The notes under the pieces: model-generated
What the model saw: the letters and a program-made list of their open reading frames with translations, nothing else
Databases searched by the model: none
Told to the model about the DNA's origin: nothing
NCBI GenBank assembly: GCA_013365325.1
Contig: JABVXV010000090.1
Location: 62,001-126,000 of the forward strand
Reading direction: 5' to 3'
From: Dipetalonema caudispina
Taxonomy: Eukaryota; Nematoda; Chromadorea; Rhabditida; Onchocercidae
DNA length: 64,000 nucleotides
Shown: piece after piece, positions 29,021 to 48,990 of the stretch
Numbering within the stretch: the first letter of the stretch is position 1
Layout of the letters: each line of letters starts with the position of its first letter
Position numbers and translations under genes: made by a program

Positions 29021-29212
29021 CTTTTTTTTTTCCTTTTTTCTCACTTTTTTAAATGAGAAATTTATCAAATTTAATTGTTGGAATGTTTTAAAAAATTTTT
29101 AAAGCTTATATTTCTTTAAATATAGCCACAATTTTCTCGACTATTTTATTAAATCTGTTGATTATTTTATTCTTTTTCATTTAAATAATTTCCATTTCAT
29201 TTTTTTTTACAA
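29021..29212. repeat. Direct repeat, copy 2 (about 190 bp)
   Basis: Second copy of the block at 28431-28621, about 590 bp downstream in the same orientation, with a handful of substitutions such as GAGAAATTTATCAAATT for GAGACATTTATCAGATT. Confidence 0.85.
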
Positions 29213-29731
29213 TTACAATTCAAGCATAATTATTTATTTGATGAAAATGAATAAATGAAGAAATAATTTACAATATTTAACAATAATAATTGAATAATTG
29301 AAAAAAAAAAAATGAAGTTGAAAATATATCAACAAATATCAGTTAGTAAACAATGAGAAAAATTTTTCACGTTTTCACAACATGTTAAATAAGAATTATG
29401 ACGTAACTCTGTAATGATGACGTTGTTTTCACGTGTATCGATAATCAAATATTGAACAAATTTTAGTAATGATATATTTTTGTTCATAAAATGTCTAATC
29501 ATAAATAAATGATATTAATGATTTTATAATTAATATTTTTTGAATTATTACTTAATTACTAATTATTGGGATGAAATAATATTAAATTAAAATGTCTTTT
29601 AAAAAATTTTATAACTGAGTCATCAAATAGTCACATTGCATTCGTTTGTTTGCATTCAACGATGGCCGTGAAATGAATCGATATTTTATCAGAGATTAAT
29701 TAATTACAACTAATTTTACCGCAACTGTTCA

Positions 29732-31755
29732 ATGCGAATTGCTATACTTACAGGTATTAATCACTTTTTTTTTTGTTTATTTTTATATTTTTTAAAAATT
29801 ATTTAGTTAAATAATTAGTTGAACAGTATGTTGTATACCAAAATAACTAATTATGTTCGAATGATTTGTGAGATTGATTGATTGATTGATTGATGCATCC
29901 ATCGTACGATCGATTGATGTATAATAGTTTTGCCATTTTTAAATTGATTTAATATTTTTAGCGAGCAAATTTTAAGCTATGTTACTTGGACGAATTTAAA
30001 TACTCCTTCACATTTATCAATTTTAGAAGAGAGATTCTAAAAAGGAAATTGTTAATGTTTATTACAAATTAATTTTTCTCTTAAATGAATAAAAATGCAA
30101 TCGATTTATGATATATTTTAAAGAAATTAATGAATATAAAATTGAAAAATTTATTTGTAAATAAATTTAGAATGAAAAGAAAAAATATATAAGATAAAAT
30201 ATGAAAAGATTGATTGGATATTTATTACCTCAAATTATTAATTATTTTACTTTACTTCAAAATTGAATTTATTTTCTTCATAATTGGATCATTTACAGTA
30301 AGTGATTCCTGTTCAAAGGGAATAAGAGAGGATATTAGTGGTCCAATACTTCGACAATTAATATTCGACTCGAATATGTTTGTTTAAATTATTTTGAGAT
30401 ATGAATAAAAAATTAAAATTTTCTTACTTCTATGTTATAATTACTTCATTTTCTCATTACTGATGTTTATTTTACATTTAGTTTTAGATTTTAAAGAATA
30501 GAAATTCTAATTGTTAAAAAAATAATTTTTTAATTTGCAATATCAAAATAATTTTAAAGAGAGTGTTTTTTTTTTTTTTTTTTTTTTTTGTTGTAGTATA
30601 TCCGATTCGAAGGTGGAAAATTTCCTGATATCAGATGAGAAACAAGAAATTACGAATATGTTAATTAATTTGTGTAAAACTTTTGGTATGTATTTCAATT
30701 CCCTTTCAAGTAAATCCTTCCTGATGATCATTATATGATCATTAGTAATGATAAGTAATAAATTATTGATAAAAATTACTGGAATGGTATACTATTCCCG
30801 ATATTTCCCCTATCAATTAATATATTTTATTATTTCGAATTTCTACAAACAATGTGATAGAAAGATAATCAATTGTAAATGATAACATATTCTTTACATT
30901 TGTATCTTATTTCATTCCAATTTTATCATTCAAAATTTACCATCTTTAGATGTAATTATATCAACCGGTGGAACAGGTTTTTCATCACGTGATGTTACTC
31001 CTGAAGTTAGCTTTTCTGCTTAATTAATCTTTCATCTTTTATACATTCAATTTAATTTTTATCTTTTAATAATTTATTATTGGCAACAATTTTTTTTTTT
31101 CAAAAAAAAACTTGATTATGAAAAGTTAAATAGAAAGTTCATAAAAAATCCATTCTTCTTTTTCTTTTTTTTCTTTTTTTTTTTTGTAAGAAATTTATGA
31201 GAAATAAAAGGAATAAAATTACTGTCAAAAAAAAAAAAAAAAAAAAGAAAAAATTGCAAATTATTTCAAAGTGAGAATAAACTTTTTTCTAGGCGACACA
31301 AAATGTTATCGAAAAAAGATGTGGCGGTTTAGAAACAGCACTTCATATTCGCTCATTACAAGCTACACCATTAGCTGCCTTATCACGGCTATGTGTTGGT
31401 ATTCATTGTTCGACACTAATTATTAATTTACCCGGAAATCCAAAGGCTGTTAAGGTAAGCAAGCTTATTCTGCTCAGGTAATAAGTTTTTTTTTTTTTTT
31501 ACATTTCTGATTATTAACTTAGAATACGGTTTAAAATTAAGAAAAAAAAATAAAGTTGAAACTTTAAGTGTGGATTTGAAGGCTAAAAAAATTACATCAA
31601 TTAATTAAGTCAAAAAAATTTGAAAGGAAAATCTATAAATAATATTACAGGAATGCTTTGAAGTGTTAGAGAAGATACTACCTCATGCGGTAGAGATCCT
31701 GAAAACTGAAGATGTACTTGATATGGGAAATCATCGTGATTTGATAACTCACTGA
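29732..31755 (+). CDS. moc-2: Molybdopterin adenylyltransferase, MogA/Cnx1G type (MOC-2 homologue)
   Basis: Six exons: 29732-29753, 30299-30377, 30597-30685, 30950-31005, 31293-31454 and 31651-31755. They sum to 513 nt, or 170 residues, about the size of a single MoaB/MogA domain. The order follows the family: MRIAILTVSDSC at the N-terminus, then ISTGGTGFSSRDVTPE (the GGTG nucleotide-binding loop, Gly70-Gly73), LSRLCVGIHCSTLIINLPGN and ECFEVLEKILPHAVEIL. The enzyme adenylates molybdopterin before molybdate insertion in molybdenum cofactor synthesis. In C. elegans the MogA and MoeA activities are separate proteins (MOC-2 and MOC-1), and this gene likewise carries only the MogA-type domain. The first exon is only 22 nt, but it supplies the conserved first beta strand in phase. 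All junctions are GT-AG. Confidence 0.9.
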
Positions 31756-32570
31756 AAATCAATATTACTACGAAATACTGGTTTTTTTTTTTTTTTTTTT
31801 TCAAGAAAACTGGAAAAGAATGTATCTTTTATTTTGATAGCATTAACCAAGTCTGATCAGATTTATAGGGTTATAGGGATGGCAAGGTCAAAAAGACTTT
31901 ATGAATAATCAAATCTAGGGATTCCTGCGGAATTCCTTTAGCGACAAATTTCATCTCTAAATGATGTAGATAGGCGACATACAACAATTATTTATTGCTT
32001 TTTGAGGATGTGTTTCAAAAAGTTGCACGGAATTGTCAAAGTTACGGCTAATACACTGAATGTAAGTGATTCTATTTTGACGATGTATGAACTGTAACTG
32101 ATTCAAATAAGTTCTCTCTATTTAGCGTAACATTTATGTAGACAATGATTTATGCACCGCTGTCACAAAAAAAGGAAAACCATATTCAGTGAAAAGAGAA
32201 CGATATGTGAAGTATTTGTCTGTATTTTCATTTATAAGCATCAAAACGAACGCATATAATATAAATACTTCAGTGCGATTTCCACAAAGGATGAATTATC
32301 CAAGATTAAAAAAGAAACGATATAATATTTTCCCTTCATTATTCTTGATCCGAATATTCTTTAATAAGATGCATCCCCTGAAAAGAAACGAATTTATAAT
32401 AGTTGGAAATATAACACTGTAGCCAAATGAATGAAATATCATCTAGAAACGGAACAAGAGTATTGGATTCTTACACTCTTTACAAGAATATTATGTTCTT
32501 TATACTTCAACTCTTCCAAATAATCCCTGCCCTCTGCAGGAGATTAAAATCGCTACAAACTATCTTTCCT
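31756..32570. other. Convergent 3' flank between moc-2 and the nucleoporin gene
   Basis: No coding exon recognised. Base composition is slightly less AT-biased than the surrounding intergenic DNA, which could reflect an old decayed insertion or the 3' untranslated region of the nucleoporin gene. A 20-nt T tract lies at 31782-31801. Confidence 0.5.
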
Positions 32571-41022
<8,452 letters not shown>

Positions 41023-41040
41023 ATTTGCGCAGTGGTGATA

Positions 41041-41053
41041 TACGGATTTCTGC
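41041..41053 (-). promoter_or_regulatory. Candidate trans-splice acceptor of npp-9
   Basis: TTTTTTGCAG on the - strand precedes the npp-9 start codon by 27 nt, with no in-frame upstream exon evident. This fits a spliced-leader acceptor, although an ordinary 5' untranslated intron is equally possible. Confidence 0.35.
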
Positions 41054-41289
41054 AAAAAATTTATTGAAATTTTTCCAGAATTTCTCAAAAAAAAATTCAA
41101 AGAGAAAAAAAGGATATATATACAAAGGATTTCTACCCCTTCCTCTCTAAAAAATCGCTGATTTTTGCTGCACTTCTAAACCTGGTAACACGAAACTCAA
41201 TAGTTCAAATTGCGATAAAAAACCGAAATAAAAATTTATGAGATGTTAGAAGCTTTTACATTCACATTCTCTCGCAACTCTAACTGTCT

Positions 41290-41910
41290 GAGAAAAGCTA
41301 GCAATCCTACACATAGGAACACTATTTCAAAGAATAAAGAAGATTAAAAACAAAGTTCTTCAAAATAAGATCATCAAAAAAGAGCTTTTCGATATCATCA
41401 AAGCTCATAAAACCAACAAGGATGACTTAAATAACCATAAATATTTCGTAACCTATGAACCAAACGATACATTCTATCGTACTATCCCCTTAAAACATTA
41501 CAATTAATTCCCCATTAATTGTAATGTGACCTTTGAAGTGAACGATAATTTCTACTCTGTAACCATCTCAGATATCACAACTATACTCAATTCAGATATT
41601 TTCCAACAAAATCCTATTTTCTCATCCTTTCACTTCCTTCTTTTTTCTCAATTTCTCTATAATTTTCCTAAAAATCTTCCGCCAATATTTCTCAAATCTT
41701 TCCTCTTTTCTGAATATCAACATAAACACATTCTCCGATAACCTTCAAATCCCCCTCCTGATAAACTTTATAACCTTAAAAACTCCCGGGAACGACCGCA
41801 TCCATCCACAAGCAATCTTACAACAATGTCAAAAATTGCTTCAGCTCCCTGTTAAATGCTTCATGAATGCTTTGATGGCCCGTTATTTTTGGACATATCC
41901 CATAGTAAAG
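41290..41910 (+). mobile_element. Degenerate non-LTR retrotransposon (LINE reverse transcriptase) fragment
   Basis: Near 41766-41910 the + strand reads LKTPGNDRIHPQAILQQCQK followed by a Leu/Cys/Phe-rich stretch, which is the classic K-x-PG-x-D-x-I region of LINE reverse transcriptases. Upstream (about 41290-41500) are Lys/Asn/Asp-rich segments such as KELFDIIKAHKTNKDDLNNH, in keeping with the linker before the polymerase domain. The segments lie in different frames with stops between them, so it is a dead fragment. The polymerase catalytic YxDD motif was not found. Confidence 0.5.
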
Positions 41911-41969
41911 TGAAATGCATCAAATCCTTTCATCTTTGTCTTATTTTATTTGCAAAACTTGGCTGAAAT

Positions 41970-42515
41970 TAATATGTTATATAAATCATTTAGCTATAAA
42001 AATGAAATTTTAATTAACTTAAAGATAGAATTAGTTAATTTGATCATCTTATTATAATATGATTTATTTAGTAAAACATTGCAAAAAATTAAATTATAAG
42101 AAAGTAATCTTACATAAATCATTTAGCTATAAAAATGAAATTTTAATTAACTTAAAAATAGAATTAGTTAATTTGATCACCTTATTATAGTATGATTTAT
42201 TTAGCAAAATATTGATAAAAATTGATCATAAAAAAGTAATCTTATGTAAATTATTTAGCTATAGAAATGAAATTTTAATTAACTTAAAAATAGAATTAAT
42301 TAATTTGATCATGTTATTATAATATGATTTATTTAGCAAAACATTGATAAAAATTGATTATAAAAAAGTAATCTTATATAAATCATTTAGCTATAAAAAG
42401 GAAATTTTAATTAACCTAAAAAAGAAAATTAATTACATCTAGCTATAAGAAGGAAATTTTAATTAACTTAAAAAGGAAAATTCATTACTTTGAAGAATTT
42501 TGTTATAATATTATA
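41970..42515. repeat. Satellite-like tandem repeat, unit about 132 bp
   Basis: Three near-full copies start at about 41972, 42111 and 42243, each carrying CATTTAGCTATA, GAAATTTTAATTAACTTAAA, TAGTTAATTTGATCA and AAAGTAATCTTA. Two shortened copies follow at about 42375 and 42439. It abuts the retrotransposon fragment. Confidence 0.85.
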
Positions 42516-42718
42516 ATCTCACGAGATATTAGAACGATATCTTCCGGATCGTCTTGTTGAGATATTGTTATGACATCTTATCAGAGTTGTGATAACTAAC
42601 CTAAAACGTAAAATTTACCCGGCTATTCATGTAAACATATTACAATTAAAGAATTAGGAAAAGATATTTAAATGTTCAGATGTTTCATCATATTTCCGTT
42701 TTCCGATTGTTGATTCCG

Positions 42719-44818
42719 GTAAGAAACTGCACCATTTCAAATATTTATTTTAGCAAGTTATGTAAATGATACATATAAGTGGAAATGTTTTTATTAACTT
42801 TTTAATCATAAATAATAAAATTCGACTTCAAAATTTTTTCCCAATTGAAACTTCATCTAAGAATAATAATTGTTTCTCCAATTTTAACCAAAATCTGTTC
42901 AATGTAAAAAAATTCACCTTAATGGAATAATTGAATAATGCTAAAAATATCACCTTGAGTTATTTTACAAAAAAGTAGTAAGATTTACTTTTTTACCCAA
43001 TGAAATTTTCTCTTAACCCAAATGTTACTACAATAGATTCCTATTTATTTCTCTTATAACTTCTAAATTGCAAAAAAAAATTGAAATTTTTTGAAGATTA
43101 CTGCATCATTTTTCTTTGTGTTATTTTAGCAAAATTAGCTAATTTAAGTTTCAATAAAATCATCAATTTTAATGATTTATTCTATCATTTACAATATTTT
43201 GACTCTTGAAAATAATTAGCAATTATCAATGGCTAATAATTAAGTATTGTCGTTAATTAGAATGGAATTTTGATTTAGTTGTTAGAGCTAATATTTATCA
43301 AACCAAATAAAATTGCCCAAATTATGTGTCATTGAAATGGATGGAATGGAAAAACGTTTATGACATTTATCAATTATTAACAAATTTTGATCATTTTGAA
43401 TATTTTATCGAAAAAAAAAGAAAAGGAAATATTTTATTTAATTTTTGTTTCCTTTTTTTTTTCATATGTTTTTAATACTTACTTCCATTCTCTTTATTAA
43501 TTAATCTGTAAATTAATTAATCATTCAAAAGAAATGGCAAATTTTATGCCTGAATAACTAACTAAAATTTCGTTAACATATATTTAACAAAACATTACAT
43601 TAAATTTGTTTTTATGAAGTACTATTTTTTGTTGGAACAAAAATTAATGTTATTTTCCAAAAAAAAAAATGTAAAAAGTGCGTGCATGAATATTTTTCTT
43701 CGCTTAATATTACAAACATTTTTAAAAGATTAATTGCATTGGTTGGAACTATAGAATAGGTAAGGTAGGATGAGATCAGATAGGTATTGATATAAAATTA
43801 GTAATCATCGATTATTAATTGGATAATAAAATGATCATGAAAAAAAAAAAAAAAAAAAAAAAAGATAGGAAAAGAAGTAAATATGAATTATTAAATTATC
43901 AAATTTAATTTTTTCCCACTTTTTTTTTTTTTCTTTTGTTCTCAAATTATATAGCAAACAAATATGTTTTGTTTTTTTTTTTCTTCTTTACTTCAATCTT
44001 TTATTCTACTTTTCCTTTCCAATTTTTTATTATGTCATTTTTGTCCATCACTTCACATCGATGAAAAAAACATTCTTAAAAATTTTTTTATTTTTCTTTT
44101 TGTTCTTTTCTCTTTCGATAAAATATATCACATTGAAGTTTGTGTTTTCTTTTCTGTGTTTTTCTTTTTTCAATTTACTAATTCATATATTTACTAAATT
44201 TCAATTTAGCTCATCTTATTAAATAATTAAATCGCTGGATTCCTTTTTTTTTTTTTGCTCATATTTTAGGTTTTTTTATTTTCAAGTAATTAAAGTAAGA
44301 ATTTTAAGATTTGATAAAATTGAGGATTTTAATTTTTTTTTTTCAATTTTAATAGTTGGGTTGAAATTCTGATCGATGAAATAAGTATTCGTGTTAGATT
44401 TTGCTTCAGTTAGGTTCTTTTTTCTTCAATTCACTGATTCGGATATTTGCTAAAATTGAATTTGAGTATTGAATAATTAAAATTCGCTCAAACTTTAGCT
44501 TCTTTAAGTAATTAAAGTTAGAATTTTGAGATTGATGAAGTGAATACTTCAATTTTTCTCAATTTTAGTGATCAAATTAGGCAATTAAAATTCTATCTTT
44601 TGGTTAGGATTAGCTTCAGCTAGATTTCTTGCCTTCTTTTTTTTTTGTTGTAGGTAAGAATTGAATAACAATGAAATATTTAAAATTTACACATTTTAAC
44701 ACTTATATTATAACATTAGAAAAATTAGCATAAATTTGAGGAAATTGAAATTTTTTAAATGTATTCGAAAATTTATTCTATGCAAGGAAGTTAAGATGGA
44801 ATTTTTGTCGCATTTTAG
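42719..44818. other. AT-rich region before the acidic protein gene
   Basis: Two kilobases of AT-rich DNA with A tracts (for example 43840-43863) and T tracts, and diverged duplications around 44330-44600. No exon can be supported, apart from a candidate 13-codon first exon just before it at 42680-42718. If that exon is real, this whole stretch is an intron. Confidence 0.5.
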
Positions 44819-45191
44819 ATAATTTTGGCTAATGAAAAATTGGTCATCAATAAGAGAATGGCTTTTAAAATTGGTGATGAATTGATCCATATGATCGGCG
44901 ATTTTACAAATATGAATCGTTCACCGGATTTCAAAGCAAAAGCTAATGAAAATCCTCAACGAGCAGCAAAAACACGACCTGGACGACAACATTCACTCAA
45001 TTTAGCTGTTGGTGTTTCGGTAAGTAATGAAAATGAAAAAATTATTGAAATTATATATTAGCTTATTGATTAATAATTATTTAATTTTTTGAGTATTATA
45101 TATTGAGATATAAAAATTATCGATTGGAAAGAAATAATTTAAATCTTTTAATTTTTTCTTTCTTTCTTTTTTGTTGTTTATTTATTTGGTA

Positions 45192-45223
<32 letters not shown>

Positions 45224-46367
45224 GAAATTATATTTTACGAATTCATGGCGTTTTTTTTTTTTTCTTCTTCTTTCTTTTTGAATGTATTGTTATATATATG
45301 TTGAGTGATTGAATGAAGCACTTTGAAAATGATTGAAAAAAAATTTTTTTTTTTAAAACAAGTTTTTTTCTTCCTTTAAAAAAGTGTTATTCAGCAAAAA
45401 AACAAAAAAAAAAAAAAGAAAAAGAAAAGAAATAAAGGATTTTTCCGATGACCTTTTTTTTTTCTTTTTTTTTTTTTTCTCAAACATATTGTGCCAATAA
45501 ATAAAATGACAAATTGATATGAATTTGGAAAAGTTCAATTTGTCACAAATATTTTTTTTTTTTCAACCATCACATTGTTCATTACGGTTAATTACTTCGT
45601 AATTTTTGAGGTTTTTTTTTTTTTTTTTTTTTATATTTTAAATCCTTAAAAAATTTTTTCAGGATCTAAAAAAAAAAAAAAAAAAAAAATTCAAAAGAGT
45701 TATTTGCTAAGTAACGAAATTAACTTATAAAGTATCAATTAAATAGTAAAAAATTTTCATATTATTAAATATTAAAGTTGAAGAGAGCAAAAAATTTTAC
45801 AAATATACTAAAATCGTGATTAAAGAAAAAGAAGAGAAATTAAAATTATTTCAGGATGAAATACCACCTTTTAGTGAAGCAAATACTACAACACGACGAC
45901 AATCAGCTGGTAAAATATTTCAACCATTTAATAATAAACGTGCCTTATCAGCTCCAGCACATATGAGAGAAGATTTTGAACAAAAAAAACATGGAAAAGT
46001 TGGAAAATTTCCATTAATAAAAGCTAAAAGTATTGGAATTGATGAATCTGATTTGGAAGCTGTGCAAGAAGAAGAAATTGATTTATTAGCATCAACAAGT
46101 AATAATGGAACAGAATCATTAATTAACTATAAAGAAATATCAACGAGTGATAATGGTGATAATAATGACAATAATAATGATAATAGTGATAATGATCATA
46201 CATCGGTAAATCCAATAATATTACCATTGCAATCGCTTCATACTAAAATTATCAATAATGTGGGCCATCGTGGATCTATTGTTCTTATTGATGATGATGA
46301 TGACGATGATGATGATGATGGTGATAATAATAATGATAATGATGGTGATAATGATGATAAAATATAA
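44819..46367 (+). CDS. Unrecognised protein with an acidic Asp/Asn-rich C-terminus
   Basis: Two exons join in phase 0: 44819-45019 and 45855-46367. Exon one encodes MAFKIGDELIHMIGDF and a basic stretch (AAKTRPGRQHSLNLAVGVS). Exon two encodes a basic Ser/Arg segment (TTTRRQSAGKIFQPFNNKRA) and then a low-complexity tail made of GAT-type codons. The upstream end is uncertain. The first supported exon opens after a good acceptor (CATTTTAG), so translation may start at the ATG inside it (44858) or in a candidate first exon at 42680-42718 (MFHHISVFRLLIP, acceptor GTTCAG just upstream, donor GTAAGA), which is also phase 0. I recognise no domain. It may be cytosolic or nuclear and largely disordered after residue 60. 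Confidence 0.55.
46290..46360. repeat. Coding (GAT)n/(AAT)n microsatellite
   Basis: GAT units with AAT and GGT interruptions encode an acidic run of Asp, Asn and Gly just before the stop at 46367. A shorter GATAAT block at 46147-46197 in the same exon encodes another Asn/Asp stretch. Tail length is probably variable between individuals. Confidence 0.9.
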
Positions 46368-46433
46368 AAAGTCATATAATTGTAAAGTTACCAATAATTA
46401 ATTTGTCAATTACTTGCTTGCAAGATAACAATT

Positions 46434-46655
46434 AATGCTACCGATAACCGGATTTATTGATTGATTGAGATAAAAATTGATAATATCAATAATCTCACCT
46501 ATCAGTTGGTTATAATTAGTGTTATCAATGATTGACTTGTCAATTGACTGAATTAATCATATCGATAACTGATTTATCAATAAGGTTTGGTTCAAATTTA
46601 ATCCTATCAATAATCGGTTTATCAGTGAATGAAGCAAAATTAATGCTATCAATCA
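46434..46655. repeat. Degenerate tandem repeat, unit about 45-50 bp
   Basis: The words TAATGCTATCAATAATCGG / GATAACTGATTTATCAAT and close variants recur four or five times downstream of the acidic protein gene. Units have drifted, and the boundaries are approximate. Confidence 0.6.
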
Positions 46656-46859
46656 GAGCTTTTTATAGTTATCACATGATCAATGAATTTCAGCTGCTGA
46701 TAATTTTATTCTCATTGTGCCATTATTTTATATGTAGAATACATTTACATATCAATTTTGTCCCGTTTTTTTTTTTCTGCTACCAAAATACAGAAGTAAT
46801 GATTATTATTCGATTGATTAAAATTTGATTGCCTTGAATAGCTTTTCGGAAAGGATTAA

Positions 46860-47940
46860 TTAATATTAATACTGTAAAAACATTTAAATTCATGAAGAAA
46901 ATACCGTAAGTGATGAAATTAATGTATTTTGTGGAAAATTTTGATTTTGTAGAATTGCAGTTGCAATTCGCTTCAACTAATGTCCGATCTTAAGTAAATA
47001 AAGTTGTTAAACTCACTTCCAAACAGTTTAAATTATTCAAATTTTCGCAGAGAAGAGTAGTAACAGCACATTCATCAATATCGTTAATATTAGTGCTATA
47101 TTAAAGTAATGATTTGTTCGGTCGGTTATTGCGGTAATTCCCAAGAAGTACAACAGTTGAATCTAATCTCTTTGTTTGAAATGTTAGCAGTGATATTCCA
47201 TGAAGAAAATTTAACAAAACTGTGAAGCCATATCATAATCCATTATTGTAGTGACTCTCATACGAAGAACGTAATATACTGTGAAATTGCAACAATGAAG
47301 TAAAGTATTTTGTAACTGTTGAATGAGATGATAATAACGATGAAACACATACCATTATTGAACTGCTTTATTATTTATCAAGCTTCATATGGCATTGTAA
47401 TGAAACAAGCAAGAGAAATAGGAAAGAAAGGCAAAGCTACCAAAATAACATTGGTAATTGTTGGATGATTACTACGATAAGGAATATTTGATCATTTCAG
47501 ACAAAATAAGAACTACTTGATCTTCCCAAGATCCAAATCAATATTCAAGGATATAGCACAGAAAAGGAGCCCAATTTCCAGTCAAAAAAAAATCAATTCT
47601 ATTTCAAAAATCTTAGCACATCCAAAATTAGCATCATTCAAGCTGTTTGTACAACATTCAATATATAAGACAAAAGGAAGTTTCAGGATATACCCAATGC
47701 TTTCAAGCAATATGCGGTTGTTGCCATTCTTCTTATAAATTTTCCAAGCGAGATCAGCTGAGGAACAGTTGAAGCACTTGCTGTCCAACATATGGACTGT
47801 TTCGAAGTCATGCATGAGAATCGAATAATATTCAACAATGTGATGCAGAAAGGAATGTTGCGAGGTAAGCCGCATGTTACGTTGAATTAGCGTAGCTGGC
47901 AGCTTTACGATTACAGAAAAATCGATATCACCATGTTAGT
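46860..47940. other. Less AT-biased intergenic stretch, possible decayed coding sequence
   Basis: Composition differs from neighbouring intergenic DNA, and short + strand runs look protein-like, for example QHMDCFEVMHENRIIFNN and QKGMLRGKPHVTL at about 47785-47890, broken by stops. No family could be named. It could be an old transposon or pseudogene, or merely unique intergenic sequence. Confidence 0.3.
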
Positions 47941-47963
47941 GGCGATAAAAAAAAAAGGATTTT

Positions 47964-48990
47964 TCAATCCATTCGTGCCGCCTCCTTGACCTTTAAACAT
48001 TCTTCTGTACCATTTTTAATTTGTTCTGCAGCAGCAATATACTGTGCCGTGTCTTGTAATACCGCTTCATGCTCACTAATTACCTGCAATACAAGTTAAT
48101 TGTTTGCATAGACTGTAAAAAATAAACCAAGCAAGAAAACTGAAAAATCCACTAAAATTTTCAACGACTCAAAATGTCTAATTACATACCTTACTTGTAT
48201 GAGTGGTATTCTTCTAATGAAATCTTTGCGCCTGAATAACCTACTTGTCATTATGGGTATGAAAAAAATAATTTCCCCATCAAGAACCTAGAACATAAAT
48301 CATGATTTAGTGAAATAAAACTTACAATAAAAAGTGAAATAAAATCTCATCATTACAAAAATGTAACTAATAAACAGTTTTAAAGCAATTATGATAAATT
48401 GACAATCAGTTTTTCTCTTCATTGAAAACATTAATTAACTGTTAATTGATAACAAAATAAAAACTTCTAAATAATTTTCAAATAGCTAAAGTTCTTTCAT
48501 ACAATATATAAAAATAAAGAAAGGAAGGGAAAAAAAATTCAAAAAAAAAAAAGGAAAATAAGGAAGCAGTTTTATCATGAAAAATTTAACTCTAACCTTT
48601 TTCAAATTTTCAACTGAATTCATCAATCGTCGTGCACATTCTGGTATCATTTGCTTTGTTTCCTGGAAAAAAAAAAAAAAAAAAAAGCTTAATTTTAGAA
48701 CTTCTTCCCTCATACATTTTTTTTTTCTTCCATTATAACCATTGTAATTACTTGATCACAGTCAAACTTTAATGTTTGCAACAAATTTAAAGAAAACTTC
48801 GAAGTATTACCTGAAGCAATTCGATTTGCTTCTTAACGATATGTTCATCAGCATCATCACCACCTTGAATTGCTTGCAGTTTAACCATTAATTTTTCCTC
48901 TTCCTTCTCATAATAACATAATTCCTTCACTAATCGTTTCACAACACCTGTTTTAATTGCAATATCTCTTAGAAGTGTAGGATCTGCCAT
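47964..48990 (-). CDS. TBCA: Tubulin-specific chaperone A (tubulin cofactor A)
   Basis: Three exons: 48811-48990, 48597-48662 and 47964-48083. They sum to 366 nt, or 121 residues. The start MADPTLLRDIAIKTGVVKRL, then VKELCYYEKEEEKLMVKL and QETKQMIPECARRLMNSVEN, follow the TBCA family closely. The protein is all helical (a three-helix bundle) and slightly longer than the usual 108 or so residues, because the last exon extends the C-terminus. Cofactor A binds beta-tubulin released by the chaperonin and holds it for the later tubulin-folding cofactors. The start ATG follows directly from alignment to the family N-terminus. All junctions are GT-AG in phase 0. It is divergent from VPS39, 1.3 kb away. 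Confidence 0.92.

Larger units (their letters stand above)
28310..29731. other. Divergent intergenic region between the SLC12-like gene and moc-2
   Basis: Holds the shared 5' flank of two divergent genes. It contains a 190-bp direct repeat and, at 29365-29440, four ACGT words (CACGTTTTCAC, GACGTAAC, GACGTTG, CACGTGTATC) within about 80 bp. No hydrophobic exon that could supply the missing SLC12 membrane domain was found on the - strand. Confidence 0.55.
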
